Positions 1 through 7,450 of a stretch of DNA of 14,877 bases are shown in pieces. Source of the stretch: DATKCF01 sp035513345 (lineage in GTDB: Bacteria; Gemmatimonadota; Gemmatimonadetes; Longimicrobiales; RSA9); the NCBI GenBank assembly GCA_035513345.1, contig DATKCF010000119.1, positions 1 to 14,877 on the forward strand. The letters are read 5' to 3'. The position numbers and the translations under genes are program-made. The notes below the pieces were generated by a model. That model made no database searches. It worked only from the letters and a program-made list of their open reading frames with translations, and was not told the DNA's origin. Numbering within the stretch: the first letter of the stretch is position 1; every line of letters starts with the position of its first letter.

Positions 1-948
1 GTGACCGGCGGGCGGCGGCGGAACGACCTCCGGCAGGCCACCGACATCAGTGGTCACCACGGGCACGCCGCACGCCATGGCTTCCAGTGCGACCAGGCCG
101 AATGCCTCGTTGACGCTCGGCAGCAGGAACAGGTCCGTACAGGCCAGCAGCTCGGCAACAGAGTTCTGTTTGCCGAGGAAGATGACGCGGTCGGCCACAC
201 CCTGCACACTTGCCAGCTCCTGTGCGCGCACACGTCCGGGCCCGTCGCCCACGAGCAGCAGTCTGGCGGGTACTGCGCGATGAATCGCCGTGAACGCCGA
301 CACCACATCCTCGACGCGCTTGACCGATCGAAAGTTCGAGATGTGCGTAACGATCGACTCGCCCTGCTTCGCGAACTTGTCGCGCAGGCAGGCATAGGCG
401 TCGCGCTTGTAGCGGTCGAGGTCGACGAAGTTCGGGATCACGCGGATCGCATCTTCGGGAATATCGAAGTGCTGCACTGTCTCGCGACGCAGATACTCCG
501 ATACCGCCGTGATGCCGTCAGACTTCGCGATCGAGAACTGCGTTATTGGTCGGTACGACGGATCCTGTCCGATCAGTGTGATGTCCGTGCCGTGCAGCGT
601 CGTCACGATGCGGAAGCGGTCGCGCCCGAGCATTTCCTTCGCGAGCCATGCCGATGTGGCGTGCGGCACTGCATAGTGCGCATGGACCAGGTCCAGGTCG
701 TGCTTCTCCGTGACGTTGTGGATGTACACGCTGAGCGCCAGGTTGTACGGCGGGTGCTCGAACAGCGGGTACGTCGGCACCTCGACTTCGTGATAGAAGA
801 TGTTCTCGACGAAGTACGGCAGCCGGAACGGTTGCGCGTACGTGATGAAATGCACTTCGTGACCTCGCCTGGCCAGCTCGATGCCGAGTTCGGTCGCGAC
901 GACGCCCGAACCACCGTATACCGGGTAACAACTGATTCCGATCTTCAG
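1..948 (-). CDS. bshA: BshA, N-acetyl-alpha-D-glucosaminyl L-malate synthase (3' end beyond the window)
   Basis: Retaining GT4 glycosyltransferase that joins UDP-GlcNAc to L-malate, the first step of bacillithiol synthesis in the cytoplasm. The 316 visible codons read without a stop to the left edge. BshA proteins are usually about 375-380 residues, so roughly 60 C-terminal residues are missing. Recognisable parts are the N-terminal KIGISCYPVYGGSGVVATE segment (residues 2-20, including the glycine-rich substrate loop), HGTDITLIG (119-127), SNFRSVKR (204-211) and the GT4 E-x7-E motif in NEAFGLVALEAMACG (E281 and E289). The start is taken as CTG at 948-946. It gives the family's usual N-terminus and has AAAGGAG 7 nt upstream. 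The first in-frame GTG is at codon 32 and would delete the glycine loop. The start overlaps the miaA stop as CTGA, implying translational coupling. No bshB or bshC lies in the window. Family assignment is firm; the CTG start is inferred. Confidence 0.93.
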   Translation of the reverse strand, partial: MKIGISCYPVYGGSGVVATELGIELARRGHEVHFITYAQPFRLPYFVENIFYHEVEVPTYPLFEHPPYNLALSVYIHNVTEKHDLDLVHAHYAVPHATSAWLAKEMLGRDRFRIVTTLHGTDITLIGQDPSYRPITQFSIAKSDGITAVSEYLRRETVQHFDIPEDAIRVIPNFVDLDRYKRDAYACLRDKFAKQGESIVTHISNFRSVKRVEDVVSAFTAIHRAVPARLLLVGDGPGRVRAQELASVQGVADRVIFLGKQNSVAELLACTDLFLLPSVNEAFGLVALEAMACGVPVVTTDVGGLPEVVPPPPAGH

Positions 949-1889
949 TGTGCGACTCCTTTCACGTCCCTGACGACGAGGTCCCTCAACGTTCCGGTCT
1001 CGAGTGACGCGTCCAGGCGGACCGCCGTGTCATCGAGCTGGGTGCCGAACCATGTGACTTGCCTGCGTGCATACCGGCGCGTTGCCTGCTGTGTGAGACG
1101 GATCGACTCATCGAGCGCCCTCGAACCCCGCGCGTGCGGAACGAACTCGATGTAGCCGGTCGCGTTCATGCCCGGGTCTGCCGCCGTGTATCCGCGGTCG
1201 AGCAGCGAGCGCACCTCATCGACGAGTCCGTCCCGGACCATGTCCAGCACCCGGCCCTCGATGCGCCGGACCAGTGAGGCGCGGTCCATACCAAGTACGA
1301 ACACGCGCGGATGCAGCGGTGGTTCCGCGGGCGGCGCGTTCTGCTGCCACCACGATAGCGGGCGTCCCGTCAGGAGGGCCACTTCGATGCGGCGGACGAG
1401 CCGCTGGCGACCGCCGCCGCCCCACCCGTCGAAGCCCGCATTCTCGATGGTGCCGACCCACTGCCGCAGCCGGTCCGTCGACAGCCGATCCAGCATCTGG
1501 CGGAGCGACTGCCTGCGCCCGGTCTCGAGCGGCGGCTCGCGAAACATCGGACGGGTCAGTGCACGCAGAAAGAAGCCCGTACCACCCGCCAGGATGGGCG
1601 TTGCGCCACGGGCCTGGATCGCGGCGATCCACGCCCTGGCGTCGCGGGCGAAGCGGCCCGCGCTGTAACGTTCGTCGGGATTGACCAGGTCGAAGCCGTG
1701 GTGCGGGACACCGGCGCGTTCGTCGAGATCCGGTTTCGCGGTCCCGATATCCATTCCGCGGTAGACCTGGCGAGAGTCCATCGAGATGACTTCGCCACCG
1801 ATCTCGCGGGCCAGTGCGACGGCGAGGCGAGTCTTCCCCGTCGCGGTGGCGCCGGTAATGACGATCGGATCGTCGTTGGCCTCACCCAT
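945..1889 (-). CDS. miaA: MiaA, tRNA dimethylallyltransferase
   Basis: Transfers the dimethylallyl group of DMAPP to N6 of A37 in tRNAs that read UNN codons, next to the anticodon; cytoplasmic. At 314 residues it has the usual family length. Motifs in order: P-loop GATATGKT (13-20), DSRQVYRGMDIGTAKP (38-53, with the catalytic Asp and tRNA contacts), GGTGFFLRAL (102-111), QRLVRRIEV (162-170), ATGYIEF (243-249) and TRRYARRQVTWF (270-281). The frame is open for 23 more codons upstream, but ATG at 1889 places the P-loop at the normal distance. That start lies inside the end of mutL (8-bp overlap, ATGGGTGA). The Shine-Dalgarno sequence is weak, which fits translational coupling to mutL. The stop overlaps the bshA start. 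The mutL-miaA neighbourhood is common in bacteria. Confidence 0.96.
   Translation of the reverse strand: MGEANDDPIVITGATATGKTRLAVALAREIGGEVISMDSRQVYRGMDIGTAKPDLDERAGVPHHGFDLVNPDERYSAGRFARDARAWIAAIQARGATPILAGGTGFFLRALTRPMFREPPLETGRRQSLRQMLDRLSTDRLRQWVGTIENAGFDGWGGGGRQRLVRRIEVALLTGRPLSWWQQNAPPAEPPLHPRVFVLGMDRASLVRRIEGRVLDMVRDGLVDEVRSLLDRGYTAADPGMNATGYIEFVPHARGSRALDESIRLTQQATRRYARRQVTWFGTQLDDTAVRLDASLETGTLRDLVVRDVKGVAH
956..962 (-). promoter_or_regulatory. Ribosome binding site of bshA (AAAGGAG)
   Basis: A near-perfect Shine-Dalgarno sequence, AAAGGAG, lies inside the last codons of miaA, 7 nt before the CTG proposed as the bshA start. No ATG, GTG or TTG is in frame at a usable distance, so this site is the main evidence that CTG is the initiation codon. 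Confidence 0.7.
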
Positions 1890-3633
1890 GCCGGCCGAAG
1901 CGGCGCTCCATCTCTTCGAGCGAGAGCCGGATGACCGTGGGCCGCCCATGCACGTCATGGTACGGCAGCTCGGTGTCGAAGAGTAGGCCGAACAGCTCGT
2001 CCATCTCCTGCTGCGACAACTTCTGGCCGGCCTTGATGGCGCCCTTGCAGGCGAACGTCATGGCGATGCGCTCGTGCTGGTTGTGCGCCGCGCGCGTCAG
2101 TTCGCTGCCGGTCGCAAGCTCACCCACCATGTCGCGCAGACAGCGCTGCGGATCGAAGTACGGGTGCGGGTTCGGTGCGCTGTGCACGATCACCGTGCGT
2201 CCGCCGAATGGTTCGATCTCGAAACCGACACCTTCGAAGAGCGCGCGCAATGAATCGACTACATCGTATTCCGACGGTGTGAGCCGGAGCGTGATCGGGA
2301 ACAGCAGCCGCTGGCTGGTTGTGGCGCCGTTGCCGAAGCCTGCCATGATCTGCTCGAACAGCACCCGCTCATGCGCCGAATGCTGGTCGATGATGAGCAT
2401 GCCGCTGCGGGTTTCCGCGATGATGTACATGTCGTGAACCTGCCAGAGCCGCGCACGGCTCTCCGTTCGTGCACCGCCAGGCGCCGCTTCGGCATCGGCC
2501 CGTTCGGTATCGGGATCGCCGGGTGCCGCGGGCACGAAGAACGCCAGCTGCCCGATCGGCGGCGCGGCCGGCTCGTCGCCGGATTGCCGTTCGAGCTGTG
2601 GCATGCGAGGCAGTCCGGGCCGCGTGTCGAGCGTCGCCGCACTCTCGATACCGGCCAGCGCCGACCGGACCGCCTGCTCGATTGCCGCCTCGACTCGCCA
2701 CCGTTCCCGGAACCGCACCTCCGCCTTGCTCGGGTGCACGTTCACGTCCACGTCGCCGGCGCGGACACCGATGTAGAGCAGGACCGACGGCCGTGTACCA
2801 TGCGGCACAGTCGTTCGATAGGCGCGTTCGACGGCACGCACGAGTTCGCGGTCGCGGAACGGCCGCCCTTCGATGTACAGGTGTACTCGCCGGGGGCCCG
2901 TCGGCGCCGCATCCGGCCGCTCGACCAGGCCGGCCGCTGAAACGCCCTCGTGAACGTGACGGAGCGCGAGAAAGCGCGCCGCAACATCGTCGCCCCACAG
3001 AGCGCCGGCGCGCGACGCCAGGTCCGGTGCAGCAGGCAGTTCGAGCAGCGCACGGCCGTTCGACTCGAGCCGGAACGCCGTTGACAGGTGAGCCAGTGCG
3101 TGTGCCTGGACGACGTCGACGATCGCACGCGTCTCGACCGCCGCACTTCGAAGGAACTTCGCCCTTGCCGGTACGTTCACGAACAGATTGCGCACGACAA
3201 CTGTCGTCCCCACCTGACGGGCACAATCCTCCACGCCCAGAACGCGGCCTGCCGACACGCGCACCCGGGTACCCACACCGCCCTGCTCCGCCGTCTCCAG
3301 CGTGGTCCTGCTCACCGACGCGATCGACGGCAACGCCTCGCCCCGGAACCCGAGCGTGCGAACGATTCGCAGATCGTCCGGCACACGGATCTTGCTCGTC
3401 GCGTGCCGGTCGAAGCACAGCAGCGCATCGTCGCGGCTCATGCCATGACCGTCGTCCGCCACGCGGATCTCGGTCTTGCCGCCGTTCCGTATCTCGATGT
3501 CGATGCGCGTCGCCGCCGCATCGAGTGCGTTCTCGATCAGCTCCTTCACGACCGAAGCCGGCCGCTCGACGACTTCGCCGGCCGCGATCTGATTCGCAAG
3601 CGCATCGGGAAGAACCTGGATCCGTCTCGGCAT
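1882..3633 (-). CDS. mutL: MutL, DNA mismatch repair protein
   Basis: Links MutS mismatch recognition to strand removal. At 583 residues it is complete. The N-terminal GHKL ATPase has ELIENALDA (31-39, catalytic Glu and Mg-binding Asn), DDGHGM (60-65), TLGFRGEALPSI (93-104) and the VDVNVHPSKAEVRF segment (295-308). A proline- and alanine-rich linker spans about 335-390. The C-terminal domain carries DQHSAHERVLFE (416-427), a version of the DQHAx2Ex4E nuclease motif with Ser for Ala, then ACKGAIKAG (528-536) and a terminal FGR (579-581). This points to a nicking-competent MutL of the MutH-independent type. One metal-site motif, normally Cys-Pro-His before GRP, reads Asp-Val-His (560-562). ATG at 3633 gives the family's usual start; an in-frame ATG at 3702 adds 23 unconserved residues. 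It is the first gene of mutL-miaA-bshA. Confidence 0.96.
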   Translation of the reverse strand: MPRRIQVLPDALANQIAAGEVVERPASVVKELIENALDAAATRIDIEIRNGGKTEIRVADDGHGMSRDDALLCFDRHATSKIRVPDDLRIVRTLGFRGEALPSIASVSRTTLETAEQGGVGTRVRVSAGRVLGVEDCARQVGTTVVVRNLFVNVPARAKFLRSAAVETRAIVDVVQAHALAHLSTAFRLESNGRALLELPAAPDLASRAGALWGDDVAARFLALRHVHEGVSAAGLVERPDAAPTGPRRVHLYIEGRPFRDRELVRAVERAYRTTVPHGTRPSVLLYIGVRAGDVDVNVHPSKAEVRFRERWRVEAAIEQAVRSALAGIESAATLDTRPGLPRMPQLERQSGDEPAAPPIGQLAFFVPAAPGDPDTERADAEAAPGGARTESRARLWQVHDMYIIAETRSGMLIIDQHSAHERVLFEQIMAGFGNGATTSQRLLFPITLRLTPSEYDVVDSLRALFEGVGFEIEPFGGRTVIVHSAPNPHPYFDPQRCLRDMVGELATGSELTRAAHNQHERIAMTFACKGAIKAGQKLSQQEMDELFGLLFDTELPYHDVHGRPTVIRLSLEEMERRFGRHG

Positions 3634-3764
3634 TCGGAAAATGCGTTCAGCGCAACGCGTAGGGGAGCCGCGCCGTCTGCCGGCACGGTCCGGTGAGTCC
3701 ATGGAAGGTACCGCGATGACGCACCAGAATCACGGGCACCGGCCTGCATTGGCCCCGTTCACTA
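3634..3764 (-). other. Gap between the TatD gene and mutL (likely leader of the mutL operon)
   Basis: These 131 bp separate the TatD-family stop from mutL. The TatD frame ends in three consecutive in-frame stops, TGA TAG TGA (3767 down to 3759), which guards against readthrough. A promoter for mutL-miaA-bshA would be expected here, but I see no convincing -35/-10 pair and no strong terminator hairpin. A palindromic GGTACC at 3707-3712 is unremarkable. Confidence 0.4.
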
Positions 3765-4526
3765 TCAGCGCGCATCGAGTCCGTAGAAGCGACGGGCGTT
3801 CGATTCCGTCCGGCGGCCCAGCCCGGCCGCGTCGTCCGACAGGATCAACGCGGCCGCATCACGCGCCAGAACCATCCAGGCCGGCTCGTTGCGCTTGCCC
3901 CGGTGCGGTACGGGCGAGAGCCATGGCCCGTCGGTTTCCAGCAGCAGTCTGTCGGCCGGGACGCGGCGCAGCATGTCGGCGCCATCCCATTTTCTGAAGG
4001 TCAGCATTCCTCCGAACGAGAAGTACCAGCCCGCATCGAGCGCAGTGTCGAACAGATCCGGGCCACCCGAGAAGCAGTGGAGCACTCCGGTCACGCCGGT
4101 TGCGGCACGGATCGCCGCGGCCGTGTCGTCATCCGCCGATCGGTTGTGGACTACTGCGGGCAAACCGGTCTCGGCCGCCAGGGTCAGGTGCCTGTCAAAG
4201 GAACGGCGCTGCGCTTCGCGTGGCGAGTTGTCGTAGTGATAGTCGAGGCCGGTCTCGCCGACCGCGACAACGCCGTCATGCCCCAGCAGTTCCGTGATAC
4301 GCGGCAGTCCGGCCGTGGCCGTGTCGGCCTCGTGCGGATGGATGCCCGCTGTCCACCATATGTCGGGACGTTGCGCGGCGAGCGACTCCGCGCGCAGCGC
4401 GTCGTCCGCGTTCGATGCGATGGTCACGATGCCGTTGATCCCGGCCTCGCGGGCGCGGTCGAGCACGGCATCGAGATCGCTCGCGTACGCGTCGTCAGTC
4501 AGGTGGCAGTGAGTATCGAACATCAT
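3765..4526 (-). CDS. tatD: TatD/YcfH-family metal-dependent hydrolase (DNase)
   Basis: Amidohydrolase-superfamily TIM barrel with a two-metal centre. Characterised members are 3'-5' DNases linked to DNA repair, but substrates vary across the family. At 253 residues the length is typical. Metal ligands in order: H6 and H8 in FDTHCHL, E91 in VGETGLDYHYD, H127 in VVHNRSAD, H150 in LHCFSGG and D199 in LETDGPWLSP. All are present. The gene starts with ATG ATG at 4526 and 4523. Only a weak purine stretch (GAGCGA) precedes them, so which ATG is used is open. It follows secF after an 82-bp gap that contains a hairpin, so it may have its own transcript. Three tandem stop codons end it. I cannot tell TatD from YcfH subtype by eye. 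Confidence 0.94.
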   Translation of the reverse strand: MMFDTHCHLTDDAYASDLDAVLDRAREAGINGIVTIASNADDALRAESLAAQRPDIWWTAGIHPHEADTATAGLPRITELLGHDGVVAVGETGLDYHYDNSPREAQRRSFDRHLTLAAETGLPAVVHNRSADDDTAAAIRAATGVTGVLHCFSGGPDLFDTALDAGWYFSFGGMLTFRKWDGADMLRRVPADRLLLETDGPWLSPVPHRGKRNEPAWMVLARDAAALILSDDAAGLGRRTESNARRFYGLDAR

Positions 4527-4548
4527 TCGCTCGACCGTGCAATGCGGA

Positions 4549-4581
4549 AGGCCGCCGTCCCGAACACCGGTGCGGCGGCCT
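4549..4581 (-). terminator. Hairpin after secF, possible terminator
   Basis: Perfect 9-bp GC-rich inverted repeat (arms 4549-4557 and 4573-4581, core GGCCGCCG/CGGCGGCC) around a 15-nt loop, 28 nt past the secF stop. No clear T-tract follows on the minus strand, so it is a weak or factor-assisted terminator at best, or an RNA-stabilising 3' structure. Confidence 0.4.
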
Positions 4582-4608
4582 CCTTGTACAATCGGCGGCC
4601 CGGCTCGG

Positions 4609-5568
4609 TCAGACGGCCACCTTGGCGGCGCGCGGAACCCTGGCCTTCTTGCGGTTGCCCGGCCACCGCTTCTCGATCATGAGCAGCGCCGGCGACGCGA
4701 CGAAGATCGACGAGTAGGTACCGAGAACGATACCGACGATCATGATCAGAGTGAAGTCGCGAATGATCGAGCCGCCGAACAGGAACAACGCCAGCAGCGT
4801 GACGAGCGTCGTCGTGGATGTAATGACGGTTCGAGGCAGCGTCTCGTTGATCGATCGGTTGAGCGTGGCCAGGAAGTCCGCTCGCCTGCCGGCGATCGTC
4901 AGGTTCTCGCGGATCCGATCGAAGATGACGATCGTATCGTTGAGCGAGTACCCGACAATGGTGAGCACAGCGGCGACCGTCGGCAGTGCGACTTCGAGCT
5001 GGAGCACGGCAATCAGAGCGAGCGTGAGCAGGATATCGTGCACGGTCGCGACAATCGAAGCGAGGCCGAATCTCCATTCGAAGCGCATGGCAAGATAGAC
5101 CAGCGTTGCTGCGAACGAGAGAAGGATCGCGAGCGCCGCCCTCGACTGCAGTTCCCCGCCGACCTTCGCGCCGACCGCTTCTGTCAGAAGCACATCGAAC
5201 GCGTCCTCACCGTATTGCGCCTCCAGCAGATCCGGTATCGCGTCCGCGGCGCCCGACGTTGCTTCACCCGCGATCGGCGTCCGGATCAGGAACTCATCAC
5301 CGCTGCCGAACTCGGAGATCTGCGTGCCGGCGAACACCGGCTCGATGAGGGCGCGCAGATCACCGGCCGAGGTCACTCCCTCATCGAACTGCACCTGCAT
5401 CAGCGTGCCACCGACGAAATCGACACCGTAGTTGAGCCATGAACCGCGCGTCGTCTGAAAAAATACGGCGAAAACCAGGCCGAGCATCAATGCGGCAGCG
5501 GATACGATGTACGCCCGCTTTCGCATCCCGATGAAGTCGTAATTCGCGTCCGCGAAAAGTCGTCTCAT
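4609..5568 (-). CDS. secF: SecF, protein translocase subunit
   Basis: Inner-membrane RND-family partner of SecD. SecDF uses the proton motive force to pull preproteins through SecYEG. At 319 residues the length is typical. A first membrane helix (about 20-37) is followed by NYGVDFVGGT (46-55), a periplasmic domain to about residue 142, and five further helices. The conserved SIVATVHD (171-178) and LTIVGYSLNDTIVIFDRIREN (202-222) motifs are intact. The C-terminus is short and basic (RKKARVPRAAKVAV). ATG at 5568 follows the secD stop by 16 bp, so the two are one transcriptional unit. Confidence 0.97.
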   Translation of the reverse strand: MRRLFADANYDFIGMRKRAYIVSAAALMLGLVFAVFFQTTRGSWLNYGVDFVGGTLMQVQFDEGVTSAGDLRALIEPVFAGTQISEFGSGDEFLIRTPIAGEATSGAADAIPDLLEAQYGEDAFDVLLTEAVGAKVGGELQSRAALAILLSFAATLVYLAMRFEWRFGLASIVATVHDILLTLALIAVLQLEVALPTVAAVLTIVGYSLNDTIVIFDRIRENLTIAGRRADFLATLNRSINETLPRTVITSTTTLVTLLALFLFGGSIIRDFTLIMIVGIVLGTYSSIFVASPALLMIEKRWPGNRKKARVPRAAKVAV

Positions 5569-5584
5569 GGATTGGGTCCGCCCC

Positions 5585-7225
5585 TCAGATGCTGATCGGC
5601 TCCGCGGGCCGCTTCCGATCCAGGTAGATCAGGAAGAACGTCCGCGTGATGTATACCGCCGTGAAGAAGGACGCGAGAATGCCGATCGACAGTGTGACGG
5701 CGAACCCGCGGACAGGACCTGTACCGATCTGGTACAGGATCAGCGCAGTGATGAGCGTCGTCAGGTTGGAGTCGACGATAGCCGACATCGCGGCCTTGAA
5801 ACCCTCGTCGGAAGCCACGCGCGTCGATCGGCCGGCCGCGATCTCTTCGCGTATTCGCTCGAAGATCAGGACGTTCGCGTCCACCGCCATCCCCAGCGAC
5901 AGAATGAAGCCGGCAATACCCGGCGCGGTCAGGGTCGCGTTGATCGCGGAGAGGCCACCCAGTACGAGAATCACGTACAGCGCAAGCGCCGCCACGGCCA
6001 GTGCGCCTGACAGCCGGTAGTAGACGATCATGATCGTGACGACCAGAACGATGCCGATGATTCCCGCGATCTTGCCCTGGTCGATCGAGTCCTGCCCGAG
6101 TGCCGGTCCTACGGATCGCTGCTCGAGAATCGCGAGCGGCGCCTGCAGAGCGCCCGCGCGCAGGACCAGCGCAAGGTCGCTTGCTTCCTCCATCGGCGCC
6201 TGACCCATGTCGATCTGACCATTCGCGCCGATCGTACTGATCACCTCGGGCGCACTGTGCACCAGCGTATCCAGGACAATCGCAATGCGGTCGCCAATGT
6301 GCGCGCTCGTCACCCGCTCGAACTCGCGGCCGCCCCGCCGGTCCAGCTCGAACGTCACGACTGTCTTGTTGAACTGCGGATCGCGCAGCGCGGTCGATCC
6401 ACGCAGCCGCTGCCCCGTGATGAACGGCTCACGTTCCAGGAAGTACAGCGAACGGTACAGGTCCGCGCCAATCGCTTCCGGCTCGTTCGCCCAGCGCAGT
6501 TCACTCTGCCCGCCGGCCGGCGCCCGAGGCATTGCCTGGGCCACGCCCGGCACCGACAGATAAATCTTGACCCGCGCAACATCCTGCTCGCGAACATAGA
6601 ACTCGCCGGGGCCCGCCTGAAGCAGGATGGACGACAGCGGCTGCCGTGAAACGCCGGGCCTCGTCTGCGCCGAGTCCGCGCTGGCGCTGTCGGCCGAAGC
6701 CGAGTCCGCACGGCCGAACAGCCGGTCCCGCAACTCCTGGTCCTCACCGATCGTTGCCGGGTCCGCCGGCACCGCCTCGAGCGAGTCCGGATCGATGTTC
6801 GCCGCGATCAGGCGATCCAGGCGAGGCAATGCCTGAACGAACACCTCCGTAGGCAGAACCAGCTTCCATTCGAGGAACGCCTGTCGCTCGATGATCTCCT
6901 TTGCCCGTTCCTCGTCCTGGATCCCGGGCAGCTCCACGATGATACGGTCGCTGCCCGACTTCTGGATCAGTGGCTCCTCGACGCCGAACTGCCCGATGCG
7001 ATTACGCAGGACGTGCAGGTTCTGATCGATCGCGTCGGCCTTCGCTTCCGGCGTCATCGTGCCGTCGGGATCGTCGATTTCGAGCGCGAGGTGCATCCCG
7101 CCCTGGAGGTCGAGCCCCAGCTTCACGGGTGTACCGTATTCCATGTACGTGTTGACGAGCAACGCGAGCATGATACCGCAAACGACGACGATGACCGCGA
7201 TGCGACCCTTGATGGTGCCCAACAT
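5585..7225 (-). CDS. secD: SecD, protein translocase subunit
   Basis: Works with SecF in proton-driven late-stage protein translocation. 546 residues. Membrane helix 1 spans about 8-26, followed by KLGLDLQGGMHLALE (35-49). The P1 periplasmic domain includes LPGIQDEERAKEIIERQAFLEW (about 99-120). A low-complexity (ADSAS)-type insert lies at 173-186. The P1 head and the FELDRRGGREF segment (about 292-302) precede the five C-terminal helices. These contain TAPGIAGFILSLGMAVDANV (433-452) followed by LIFERIREE, with the conserved Asp and Arg of the proton path. ATG at 7225 is chosen over an upstream in-frame extension because AGAGGG (7233-7238) lies 7 nt before it and the 63 upstream residues look non-coding. 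No yajC precedes it; the upstream gene is a glycosyltransferase. Confidence 0.97.
   Translation of the reverse strand: MLGTIKGRIAVIVVVCGIMLALLVNTYMEYGTPVKLGLDLQGGMHLALEIDDPDGTMTPEAKADAIDQNLHVLRNRIGQFGVEEPLIQKSGSDRIIVELPGIQDEERAKEIIERQAFLEWKLVLPTEVFVQALPRLDRLIAANIDPDSLEAVPADPATIGEDQELRDRLFGRADSASADSASADSAQTRPGVSRQPLSSILLQAGPGEFYVREQDVARVKIYLSVPGVAQAMPRAPAGGQSELRWANEPEAIGADLYRSLYFLEREPFITGQRLRGSTALRDPQFNKTVVTFELDRRGGREFERVTSAHIGDRIAIVLDTLVHSAPEVISTIGANGQIDMGQAPMEEASDLALVLRAGALQAPLAILEQRSVGPALGQDSIDQGKIAGIIGIVLVVTIMIVYYRLSGALAVAALALYVILVLGGLSAINATLTAPGIAGFILSLGMAVDANVLIFERIREEIAAGRSTRVASDEGFKAAMSAIVDSNLTTLITALILYQIGTGPVRGFAVTLSIGILASFFTAVYITRTFFLIYLDRKRPAEPISI
6668..6709 (-). repeat. Short tandem repeat inside secD encoding (ADSAS)n
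   Basis: Two full and one partial copy of a 5-residue ADSAS unit (SecD residues 173-186) sit in the periplasmic P1 region. At DNA level the 9-mer CGAGTCCGC recurs exactly 30 bp apart (6671-6679 and 6701-6709), a sign of repeat expansion. It is probably a flexible surface loop. Confidence 0.75.
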
Positions 7226-7256
7226 GATGCAACCCTCTGTCGAGGTCCGTGCTCGC

Positions 7257-7281
7257 GCATCCGCTCTGGCGGCGCGGATGC
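7257..7281 (-). promoter_or_regulatory. Hairpin in the secD 5' leader
   Basis: Perfect 8-bp inverted repeat GCATCCGC/GCGGATGC (7257-7264 and 7274-7281) with a 9-nt loop, ending 31 nt upstream of the secD ATG. A further GCATC at 7226-7230, directly before the ATG, could compete for the same strand of the stem. It may affect secD translation; no function is shown. Confidence 0.45.
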
Positions 7282-7312
7282 AAGCGTTCAAGGTGGCCGC
7301 GCCGCCGGTTAT

Positions 7313-7318
7313 TGTCAA
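7313..7318 (-). promoter_or_regulatory. Consensus -35-like TTGACA upstream of secD
   Basis: Exact TTGACA on the minus strand, 87 nt before the secD ATG, in the longest A/T-rich patch of the gap (TTGACAATAACC). No good -10 hexamer sits 16-18 nt downstream, so a promoter here is only suggested. Confidence 0.2.
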
Positions 7319-7390
7319 CGCAGCGGGCCGGTCACAGCCCCGTCCCGCTGGCGGACGCGGCCCGGCTGGCGAACATGCCGCAGACGGCCG

Positions 7391-7435
7391 CCTCGCCCAT
7401 CCGGGCGAGGTCAATCGACGGCCCGCGAGGCGGGC
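7391..7435 (-). terminator. Two adjacent hairpins after the glycosyltransferase gene
   Basis: CCTCGCCC-ATCC-GGGCGAGG (7391-7410, perfect 8-bp stem, 4-nt loop) and GCCCGC-GAG-GCGGGC (7421-7435, perfect 6-bp stem, 3-nt loop) lie 16-60 nt past the glycosyltransferase stop. Neither is followed by a T-tract. They could act together in termination or protect the 3' end, or be part of the leader of secD. Confidence 0.4.
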
Positions 7436-7450
7436 GCCGATCGGTACCGT

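Noticed and set aside
1..1155. 384-codon open frame on the plus strand
   Set aside because: It runs antisense through bshA and the end of miaA, both clearly coding on the minus strand. Its translation is Arg/His/Val-rich with no recognisable domain, a usual high-GC artefact.
2469..3662. 397-codon open frame on the plus strand
   Set aside because: Antisense to mutL; Arg/Pro-rich translation with no motif.
7332..7400. 22-codon ORF on the minus strand between the glycosyltransferase and secD, as a possible SecD leader peptide
   Set aside because: No Shine-Dalgarno sequence precedes its ATG, which sits inside a hairpin loop, and no arrest-like motif or signal sequence is visible.
7226..7414. 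63-codon N-terminal extension of secD
   Set aside because: AGAGGG 7 nt before ATG 7225 and the normal SecD N-terminus support the shorter start; the extension crosses the hairpins and looks non-coding.
7226..7450. A tRNA or small structured RNA gene in the hairpin-rich gap
   Set aside because: No cloverleaf arms, no T-loop consensus in the right context and no CCA end; the hairpins do not form a recognised RNA family.
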